From the NCBI GenBank assembly GCA_938084055.1, contig CALKDK010000002.1:1-32184 (forward strand): 32,184 nt of DNA, written 5' to 3'. A program made the position numbers and the translations under genes. Source of the DNA: an uncultured Luminiphilus sp. Its GTDB lineage: Bacteria; Pseudomonadota; Gammaproteobacteria; Pseudomonadales; Halieaceae. Positions within the stretch are counted from its first letter, which is position 1, and each line of letters opens with the position of its first letter. Shown piece by piece: positions 26,389 to 32,184 of the stretch. The notes beneath the pieces were generated by a model, which worked only from the letters and a program-made list of their open reading frames with translations, made no database searches and was not told the origin of the DNA.

Positions 26389-27730
26389 AAAAAGCGGCCG
26401 CCAGACCGAGGAATGACAAGAAGCCTACGACATCGGTCACCGTAGTCAGTAACACGCCGCCGGCCAGTGCAGGGTCAATGCCCCAGCCCCTCAGGGTCAG
26501 GGGAATCAAGGCCCCGGCAATGCCGGCTGTCAGTAGATTGATAACCATGGCGGCCGCGATGATCAAGGCCAGGGTCCAGTCCTGGAACCATAGCGAGGCT
26601 GCAACCGCAACGACCACGGCCCAGAGCGCTCCGTTGACAAGGCCTACCATCGCTTCTCGTCCGACCAGCCAGCGTTGGTTTCTGCTGTTTAACTGGCCCA
26701 TTGCAATCCCCCTGATCAATACGGTGAGTGTCTGGGTTCCTGCGATGCCACCCATAGACGCAACGATCGGCATCAGCACTGCGAGGGCAACAACTTTCTC
26801 TATCGTGTCCTGAAAAATATTGATGACCGAAGCGGCGATGAACGCTGTTAGGAGGTTTATGCCCAACCATAGCGCCCTTCGGGGTGCCGTCTGCATGACT
26901 GTGGAAAATGTATCCTCATCATCAGCAATACCGCCCAGCGACGTGAGGGAGTGGTCAGCTTCTTCCCGGATGACGTCCACCACATCATCAATTGTGATGC
27001 GCCCCAGCAGCTGGTTCTGCTCGTCGATGACGGGCGCCGAGATCCAATCGTTACGCTCAAAGAGCCGTGCTACCTCTGCAGCGGGCAGTAGTGCCGGAAT
27101 GGCATCCCGAGTTGTGACCATCATCTCCCGTACCGACTGGCGCGGATCAGCCACAAGCAGGGTGCGAATGGGCAGGATACCCACAAAGTGGTCTTCCCGA
27201 TTCACTACAACCAGACAGTCTGTGTTCTCAGGGATTTCAGCGTGCCGCCTCAAATAGCGCATGACAACATCCAGGGTCAGATCCGCCCGAATTGTGATCG
27301 TGTCGGTGCTCATCAGCCCGCCAGCGACGTCGTCGGGAAATGCCAGCACGGTGGCGAGGCGGGAACGGTCGGCCTCATCCATAATCCCAAGGACCTGCTC
27401 GGTTATCGATTCGGGCAGGTCATGCAGGATATCGGCAACGTCGTCATCGTCGAGTTGCCCTACGATTGACGCAAGCGCACGGGGCTCCATTTCAACCAGA
27501 AACTGGTTGCGCAGCTCTTCGGGCAGCTCATTGAGAACATCGGCCTCCTGCTCTGGCTCCAGAAGGCTCCACAGGACCTGCCTGATACGGGGTGGGTAGG
27601 ATGTGATCAGATAGGCGACATCACCGGGCGAGAGATCGCCCACAATACCCGCCACATCACCCAGGGTTCCGGCGTTAAGTGCGCGGTCGAGCTGCGCGAG
27701 CTGTTTTTCTGTTTTCACCGAGGCATTCAC
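26381..27730 (-). CDS. mgtE: Magnesium transporter MgtE
   Basis: MgtE is a Mg2+ channel gated by cytosolic Mg2+ sensing. The 449-residue protein has the N domain (about 1-125, with repeated DDDDVADIL- and LPEEL-like units), two CBS domains (about 130-250, including VGILPIRTLL and LLGRITIDDVVDVI) and five membrane helices. The pore motif is ASMGGIAGTQTLT, and the conserved pore Asp lies in LLTTVTDVVGF. The best start is GTG 27730, with GGAGGG exactly 6 nt upstream; the ORF extends 6 codons further to another GTG. It sits 114 bp downstream of npr on the same strand, probably as part of the extended rpoN cluster. Confidence 0.96.
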   Translation of the reverse strand: MNASVKTEKQLAQLDRALNAGTLGDVAGIVGDLSPGDVAYLITSYPPRIRQVLWSLLEPEQEADVLNELPEELRNQFLVEMEPRALASIVGQLDDDDVADILHDLPESITEQVLGIMDEADRSRLATVLAFPDDVAGGLMSTDTITIRADLTLDVVMRYLRRHAEIPENTDCLVVVNREDHFVGILPIRTLLVADPRQSVREMMVTTRDAIPALLPAAEVARLFERNDWISAPVIDEQNQLLGRITIDDVVDVIREEADHSLTSLGGIADDEDTFSTVMQTAPRRALWLGINLLTAFIAASVINIFQDTIEKVVALAVLMPIVASMGGIAGTQTLTVLIRGIAMGQLNSRNQRWLVGREAMVGLVNGALWAVVVAVAASLWFQDWTLALIIAAAMVINLLTAGIAGALIPLTLRGWGIDPALAGGVLLTTVTDVVGFLSFLGLAAAFYA

Positions 27731-27844
27731 GGCCAGCCCTCCGTCCACAGCCGGGGATTATCCGTGACGGCGTGTCCCGGCGCACCAAGTTAGACGGTGA
27801 ATATGACGCGGCTATTTTTCAGGCATCTGGGGGGTTGGGCGCAA

Positions 27845-28114
27845 TCAGTCTGGCTCACCGAAGCGGTTGTTTATGAGATTCACGATGGCCTCCATCGCTT
27901 CCAGCTCGTCTTCACCGGCAGTACTCAGTGTGAGCTCTGAGTCCTGTCCAGCTGCCAGCAGCATCACTGACATGATACTTTTGGCATCCACCGACTGACC
28001 GTCTTTGCGAAGCTGTATTTGACTGCTGAACCTGGCCGCACAATCAACAAGTTGAGCTGCGGCCCTCGCATGTAATCCCAGCCGGTTAATAATCGTTACC
28101 GTATTTTCAATCAT
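27845..28114 (-). CDS. ptsO: HPr-like phosphocarrier NPr of the nitrogen PTS
   Basis: NPr relays phosphate from PtsP (EI-Ntr) to PtsN (EIIA-Ntr). The 89-residue protein has the phosphorylatable H15 in NRLGLHARAAAQLV, the second HPr signature around DAKSIMSVMLLAA (including Ser 47 region), and the usual C-terminal GEDELEAMEAIVNLI helix. The start overlaps the rapZ stop by 4 nt (ATGA). PtsN is encoded two genes upstream, so carrier and acceptor share a transcript. The gap to mgtE contains a GATAAT-like -10 but no clear -35. Confidence 0.94.
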   Translation of the reverse strand: MIENTVTIINRLGLHARAAAQLVDCAARFSSQIQLRKDGQSVDAKSIMSVMLLAAGQDSELTLSTAGEDELEAMEAIVNLINNRFGEPD

Positions 28115-28980
28115 CCCGTTGCCATCGTACTGAGTTCCCTGTGCCTGATCTGGACCTTGGCATGCTGCTGAGCGAGATCCTTAAAGACGCGTTCCGCAAT
28201 ATAGACTGAACGATGTTGACCACCGGTGCAGCCAATCGCAATTGTCATATAGCTTCGCTGCGATTCCCCATAAAGGGGCAACCACCGCAGCAGCATCTGG
28301 CTAATGTCGCTGGCAAATTCCGCTGTTTGGGGGTGGGCCTCCAAAAATTCAGCCACCTGACGATCACGGCCCGTTAGCGGTCTGAGCGCACTTTCCCAGT
28401 GGGGGTTGGGTAACAATCGCGCATCGAACACCAAATCTGCGTCTGCAGGTACGCCCCGTTTAAAACCAAAAGATTCCACAAGCAGCGAGATACCGCCACT
28501 ATCGGGTGTTTCCATGCGCGAAGAGATCAAACCACGCAGGTCGTAAAGTGTCAGATCACTGGTATCAATGACCCAGTCAGCCTCCTGAAGCAGTCCATCG
28601 AGTAATTGACTCTCCCTGGCAATAGCTTCGGGTAGTGAGCACTCGTCGTTACTCAGCGGATGGCGCCGACGGGTCTCGCTAAACCGCTGGGTTAATATTT
28701 CCGGCTTGGCATTGAGGAACAGAATTTGGCTGTTGATGGAATCCGGTAAAGCCCTGATTACCCGGGCCACCTTTGCCAGATCATTGGCACTGTTTCGGAC
28801 ATCTATACAAACCGCGATTCCGCGGAAAGTCTGGTAGTGCTGCTTTTCCAGCTGCAGCGTGAGGGTGGGCAGCAGCGCGGCGGGCAGGTTGTCCACACAG
28901 TAAAAACCGAGATCCTCAAACTGGTGCAATGCGGTACTTTTGCCCGAGCCCGACCTCCCGCTGATGATAACCAGCTCCAA
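28111..28980 (-). CDS. rapZ: RNase adapter protein RapZ
   Basis: RapZ (289 residues) binds the GlmZ sRNA and delivers it to RNase E, tuning GlmS and thus cell-wall precursor supply. The Walker A loop is GRSGSGKST (8-16), Walker B is in IAVCIDVRN, and the C-terminal domain shows IAIGCTGGQHRSVYIAE and HRE near the end. The ED-GFYCVDNLP motif is typical. The start is TTG (28978-28980); the sequence M-E-L-V-I-I-S-G aligns with the E. coli N-terminus. The ptsN stop is 2 bp upstream. Confidence 0.95.
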   Translation of the reverse strand: MELVIISGRSGSGKSTALHQFEDLGFYCVDNLPAALLPTLTLQLEKQHYQTFRGIAVCIDVRNSANDLAKVARVIRALPDSINSQILFLNAKPEILTQRFSETRRRHPLSNDECSLPEAIARESQLLDGLLQEADWVIDTSDLTLYDLRGLISSRMETPDSGGISLLVESFGFKRGVPADADLVFDARLLPNPHWESALRPLTGRDRQVAEFLEAHPQTAEFASDISQMLLRWLPLYGESQRSYMTIAIGCTGGQHRSVYIAERVFKDLAQQHAKVQIRHRELSTMATG

Positions 28981-28982
28981 GG

Positions 28983-29444
28983 CTACGCAGCCTCAGACTC
29001 GACCGCCGAGCGCAGCAGGCTGTCCCCGCTGGCGGCATCACGTAGGCCCTGACAGTACGTCACATCGGAAAACCGCCTGGCTACTTCGGCAAGTAAGTCC
29101 AGATGTTCCTGGGCGGCATCCGGCGGCACCAGTAATACGAAGAACAGATCCACCGGGACTTCATCCGGTGCGTCGTAGTCTATCGCCTCCTCTAGGGTAA
29201 TCAGGCAGCCGAGTGGTTGCCGAAGACCGCTGACACGGCAATGGGGCACTGCAACGCCCGATCCCAGCGCAGTACTGCCCAAGCGCTCCCGTTCAAGCAG
29301 CCCAGAGTAGACCTGGTCTTCTTCGAGAGCCAGCTCCGTTAGGGCGACATGGTTTGCGGCCAGTTCAAGCACACGTTTCTTACTCACGGCGTCCAGTCGA
29401 CATAACACACGGTCCGGGGTCAGCAGGTTATCCAGGCATCCCAT
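28983..29444 (-). CDS. ptsN: Nitrogen-regulatory PTS protein EIIA-Ntr
   Basis: PtsN accepts phosphate from NPr and, in its unphosphorylated form, regulates potassium uptake, sigma-54 and envelope functions. The 153-residue protein belongs to the EIIA fructose/mannitol fold, with phosphorylated H68 in GSGVAVPHCR. Family elements SKKRVLELAA, LLERERLGSTALG and VPVDLFFVLLVPPDA are evident. The ATG lies 3 nt after the hpf stop. hpf-ptsN-rapZ-npr order is the standard rpoN-linked cluster. Confidence 0.95.
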   Translation of the reverse strand: MGCLDNLLTPDRVLCRLDAVSKKRVLELAANHVALTELALEEDQVYSGLLERERLGSTALGSGVAVPHCRVSGLRQPLGCLITLEEAIDYDAPDEVPVDLFFVLLVPPDAAQEHLDLLAEVARRFSDVTYCQGLRDAASGDSLLRSAVESEAA

Positions 29445-29447
29445 GCT

Positions 29448-29735
29448 TTAGTGGCCCCTCTGTTTTTCCTTATGCTTAATAATCTGCCGATCCAGCTTGT
29501 CGGCTAGGGCGTCGATGGCTGCATACATATCAGCGCTCTCAGCAGAAGCAAACAGGTCGGCCCCCGAAACGTGAAGGTTGGCTTCTGCTTTGTGGCTGGC
29601 CTTCTCGACAACGAGGGTGACCTCGACATTGGTTATGTGGTCAATGTGTCGCTGCAGCTTTTCAAACTTATCCTCGACGTGGTTTCGAAGTCCATCGGTT
29701 ACATCAATGTGGTGCCCGCTTACCGTCAATTGCAT
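29448..29735 (-). CDS. hpf: Ribosome hibernation-promoting factor, short form
   Basis: HPF binds the decoding centre and promotes inactive 100S ribosome dimers in stationary phase. From ATG 29735 it has 95 residues, the same length as E. coli HPF, starting MQLTVSGHHIDVTDGLRNHVEDKF. An ATG two codons upstream has its GAGG only one base away, while the chosen ATG has it 7 nt away. The protein ends KLDRQIIKHKEKQRGH, without the long-form C-terminal dimerisation domain. It lies between rpoN and ptsN. Confidence 0.95.
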   Translation of the reverse strand: MQLTVSGHHIDVTDGLRNHVEDKFEKLQRHIDHITNVEVTLVVEKASHKAEANLHVSGADLFASAESADMYAAIDALADKLDRQIIKHKEKQRGH

Positions 29736-29773
29736 GGTCATTCCTCTTTGCTACCGGCTACTCTCTGTTGCTT

Positions 29774-31192
29774 TCACACCAACCGCTTTCGTTCGTTGGA
29801 GGGTGGAATGTGAAGTTGTTCTCGATATTTGGCTACCGTCCTGCGCGCCACAATGACCCCCTGCTCTTCCAGCAGCACACAAAGTTTGTTGTCACTCAGG
29901 GGCTTTTTGACATTTTCTCCCTGAACCAGTTTGCGTATGAGTGCTTTGATGGCGGTTGATGAACACTCACCCCCCTCAGTTGTCGCAACGTGACTGGAGA
30001 AAAAGAACTTAAGCTCATGGATGCCCCGGGGCGTGTGCATATACTTTCTTGTCGTCGCGCGGGATACCGTCGATTCGTGCATCTCGATCTGCTGGGCGAT
30101 ATCGGCAAGGATCAGCGGACGCATGCCTTCTTCGCCGTACTCGAGGAAATCGCGTTGGTGCTCCACTATTTTGCTCGCTACCTTGAGCAGCGTTTCATTG
30201 CGGTTCTGCAAACTCTTCATGAAGACTTTGGCTTCCTGCAGATTGTCCTGCACATAAGATTTATCACTGGCCGACCCGCCCGACTTTACAAGGTTGGCAT
30301 AGAGGGAATTGATTCGTAACTTCGGTGCGATATCCGGGTTTAGCTCTACTCGCCAATGACCATTACTGCGCTTCACAAAAACATCGGGAATGATGTATTC
30401 CGTCGTGCTTTCGCCCACTGAGATGCCCGGCGTTGGATCAAGGGAGCGTATAAGATTCAGGGCACCCAATACATCCTCGGGCGTTGTTCTTAGTCGTCTG
30501 GACAATTGGCGGGGGTCCGCTGTGGCGACACTGTCCAGATGCCTGTTAACGATCGCCCCAGCGGTGCTGCGGTGCGGGGTCTCCACGTCCATCTGCCTCA
30601 GCTGTAAAAGCAGACACTCCCGCAGGTCTGCCGCGAATACTCCTGTTGGTTCGAAATGTTGTAGGCGATGCAAAACTGCTTGCACTTCATCAAGCTCAAT
30701 GTCGGGGAGGCGCAGCGCCTCAAGTATTTCCTCGGGACTTTGCGTCAGTCTGCCGTTGGCATCCACTGCGTCGATGAAGGCGAGAGCGATTGCATGGTCG
30801 GTCTCTGAAAAACGGGTAAGGTTCAGCTGCCAGAGAAGCTGGTCCTGAAGGGTTTCAGGTTCTGTATCCCGGTCCGCAAACTGGCTCCCCTCGCCATCAC
30901 CGTTTGTCTGGGCCGGCGCGGAGGAGGGAAGAAGGTCTTCCCAGCGGGTATCAACGGGGAGCTCATCACCGGTATCGTTCTCTGGTGCGGCGGCCGTGAA
31001 GTCCACCGCGGCATCAGCGCCCATTTCAGAAGGTTCTTCCTCCTCACGCTCGAGGAGGGGATTGGATTCGAGGGCTTCCTCGATCGCTTGCTGTAAATCT
31101 AGGGTGCTCAGTTGCAGTAACTTAATGGCCTGCTGTAGCTGGGGGGTAAGCGCCAGCGACTGTCCCATTTTCAATTGCAGTGACTGCTTCAT
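29774..31192 (-). CDS. rpoN: RNA polymerase sigma-54 factor
   Basis: Sigma-54 directs RNA polymerase to -24/-12 promoters that need AAA+ activators. The 472-residue product has the Gln/Leu-rich activator-interacting region I (MKQSLQLKMGQSLALTPQLQQAIKLLQLSTLDLQQ), an acidic region II (about 50-110), the core-binding domain, the HTH (IAQQIEMHESTVSRATTRKY) and the RpoN box ARRTVAKYRE (449-458). GAGAGG precedes the ATG by 4 nt. It lies 159 bp after lptB with its own likely promoter. hpf and the nitrogen-PTS genes are downstream. Confidence 0.98.
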   Translation of the reverse strand: MKQSLQLKMGQSLALTPQLQQAIKLLQLSTLDLQQAIEEALESNPLLEREEEEPSEMGADAAVDFTAAAPENDTGDELPVDTRWEDLLPSSAPAQTNGDGEGSQFADRDTEPETLQDQLLWQLNLTRFSETDHAIALAFIDAVDANGRLTQSPEEILEALRLPDIELDEVQAVLHRLQHFEPTGVFAADLRECLLLQLRQMDVETPHRSTAGAIVNRHLDSVATADPRQLSRRLRTTPEDVLGALNLIRSLDPTPGISVGESTTEYIIPDVFVKRSNGHWRVELNPDIAPKLRINSLYANLVKSGGSASDKSYVQDNLQEAKVFMKSLQNRNETLLKVASKIVEHQRDFLEYGEEGMRPLILADIAQQIEMHESTVSRATTRKYMHTPRGIHELKFFFSSHVATTEGGECSSTAIKALIRKLVQGENVKKPLSDNKLCVLLEEQGVIVARRTVAKYREQLHIPPSNERKRLV

Positions 31193-31232
31193 TACACCTC
31201 TCGCAGGCGCAAATTACTACGCGACAGGGTCC

Positions 31233-31262
31233 AGTGTAGCGCTGCCTTGCGGTGTCCCGCAA
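31233..31262 (-). promoter_or_regulatory. Candidate rpoN promoter with an inverted repeat over the -35
   Basis: On the minus strand, -35 TTGCGG (31257-31262), an 18-bp spacer and -10 TACACT (31233-31238) would start transcription near 31226, about 34 nt before rpoN. TTGCGG (31247-31252) and CCGCAA (31257-31262) on the plus strand form a perfect 6-bp dyad with a 4-base centre covering the -35. An upstream alternative is TTGACG (31305-31310), 17 bp, GAATAA (31282-31287). Both are weaker than consensus. Confidence 0.3.
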
Positions 31263-31316
31263 TGATTGGCGCATTATTTGCTTATTCAAGCACTCATTAG
31301 ATGCCGTCAACGCGTC

Positions 31317-31328
31317 GTTGCGCGCAAC
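31317..31328. repeat. Perfect 12-bp palindrome between lptB and rpoN
   Basis: GTTGCGCGCAAC is fully self-complementary and lies 23 bp beyond the lptB stop, just upstream of the candidate TTGACG -35. No T-tract follows on the minus strand, so it is not a Rho-independent terminator. It might be a binding site; this is a sequence observation only. Confidence 0.3.
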
Positions 31329-31351
31329 CCATCCCCCGGGTTCGCCTCGCT

Positions 31352-32080
31352 CTAGAGAGTAAAGCTGTCGCCAAGGTAGACAGCCCGGACTTTGGCATCC
31401 GCGAGGACGGTATCGGGGTGCCCAGAGGCAATGACATGCCCTTCGCCCACGATGTAAGCTCGCTCACAGATATCGAGAGTTTCTCTGACATTGTGATCAG
31501 TGATCAGCACGCCGATACCGCGCTCCTTGAGGTGCTTGATGATGCCCTTGATATCATTGATTGAAATGGGGTCAACGCCAGCAAACGGTTCGTCGAGCAA
31601 AACAAAACCCGGGTCGAGCGCCAGTGCCCGGGCGATTTCCACGCGACGTCGCTCGCCACCTGAGAGGGCCTGGCCGAGTGAGTCGCGCAAATGATTGATG
31701 CTGAATTCCTGCATCAGCTCATCACAGGTTGTTTCCCGATCCTGCCTTGCCAGATCCTTGCGGGTTTCGAGAATGGCGAGGATATTGTCGCGCACCGAAA
31801 GCCTGCGGAAGATCGATGCCTCCTGGGGCAGGTAGCCAATGCCAGCACGGGCGCGCTGGTGGATCGGGCGGAAAGTCAAATTCTCCTCGTCGAGGAGGAT
31901 GCTGCCTGAATCAGCTTTTACGAGACCCAAAATCATGTAAAAACATGTGGTTTTGCCGGCGCCGTTGGGACCAAGGAGGCCAACGATTTCTCCAGCACTG
32001 ACGCTCAGGGACACATCCTTCACCACAGGCCGGCCCTTGTAGGCCTTGGCCAGGTTCCTTGCTGACAGTGTCTTGGGCAT
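31352..32080 (-). CDS. lptB: LPS-export ABC transporter ATPase LptB
   Basis: LptB powers extraction of lipopolysaccharide from the inner membrane with LptFG and hands it to LptC-LptA. The 242-residue ATPase has Walker A GPNGAGKT (37-44), Q-loop Q86 ([13 protein letters not shown], the LptB-specific stretch), signature [15 protein letters not shown] (139-153), Walker [13 protein letters not shown] (160-171) and switch H196. Length is typical. It starts 2 nt after the lptA stop and precedes rpoN, the usual lptA-lptB-rpoN order. Confidence 0.97.
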   Translation of the reverse strand: MPKTLSARNLAKAYKGRPVVKDVSLSVSAGEIVGLLGPNGAGKTTCFYMILGLVKADSGSILLDEENLTFRPIHQRARAGIGYLPQEASIFRRLSVRDNILAILETRKDLARQDRETTCDELMQEFSINHLRDSLGQALSGGERRRVEIARALALDPGFVLLDEPFAGVDPISINDIKGIIKHLKERGIGVLITDHNVRETLDICERAYIVGEGHVIASGHPDTVLADAKVRAVYLGDSFTL

Positions 32081-32082
32081 GC

Positions 32083-32184
32083 TCAGTTTTCCGAATTTCC
32101 GGAGCGTTCCATGGCGCTGGGGGGGATCACCATTTCGACACGTTGACCGCTGTTTTGTTCGGATGGTGCGCCGGTAGCGGTCAC
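32083..32184 (-). CDS. lptA: C-terminal end of LPS-transport protein LptA (partial)
   Basis: The frame enters from the right edge and stops at TGA (32083-32085), 2 nt before the lptB ATG. The last 33 residues contain [15 protein letters not shown], similar to the end of Pseudomonas-type LptA (R-V-x-x-x-I-P-P). LptA is the periplasmic bridge carrying LPS between LptC and LptD. The visible part is only the C-terminal tail after the beta-jellyroll, so the call relies heavily on position. Confidence 0.75.
   Translation of the reverse strand: MTATGAPSEQNSGQRVEMVIPPSAMERSGNSEN

Overview
This window looks like chromosomal core DNA of a gammaproteobacterium. Nearly every gene is a housekeeping gene, and the order follows the Pseudomonas-type arrangement: ychF-pth-rplY-prs-tRNA-Gln-ispE-lolB-TPR protein divergent from hemA-prfA-prmC-moeB; gatBAC divergent from mreBCD-maf-yhdP; and lptA-lptB-rpoN-hpf-ptsN-rapZ-npr. 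Gene content and sequence style would fit a marine Cellvibrionales/Halieaceae-like lineage, but that placement is inference from recall and not proven by the sequence. I see no insertion sequence, prophage, CRISPR array, integron or toxin-antitoxin pair.

Layout. 2-124: 3' end of a flavoprotein oxidoreductase gene. 125-512: the only gene-free stretch above 300 bp. 513-7346 (minus strand): a translation, envelope and precursor operon (TPR lipoprotein, lolB, ispE, tRNA-Gln, prs, rplY, pth, ychF), ending in tRNA-Met. 7455-11429 (plus): hemA, prfA, prmC and a moeB-like gene, tightly coupled by start/stop overlaps. 11457-15566: an accessory-looking group made of a MATE exporter divergent from rhlB, and cysZ divergent from an Smr-domain gene. 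15578-18788 (minus): gatC-gatA-gatB, the Asp/Glu-tRNA amidotransferase. 19022-25882 (plus): mreB-mreC-mreD-maf-yhdP for cell shape and envelope. 25855-32184 (minus): lptA (partial), lptB, rpoN, hpf, ptsN, rapZ, npr, mgtE and darP, linking LPS transport, sigma-54, nitrogen-PTS signalling, ribosome hibernation and Mg2+ transport.

Functionally the window is dominated by translation quality control (Pth, RF1, PrmC, GatCAB, YchF, L25, HPF, DarP, two tRNAs) and envelope construction (LolB, MreBCD, YhdP, LptAB, RapZ).

I did not find a new multi-gene system. The most interesting signals are small: a textbook intrinsic-terminator structure inside the pth coding sequence; an elongator tRNA-Met with a G1.U72 wobble; an mreC gene whose conserved N-terminus lies upstream of any ordinary start codon; mutually overlapping divergent promoters built on an inverted repeat between the MATE gene and rhlB; and the absence of rng from its usual place between maf and yhdP.
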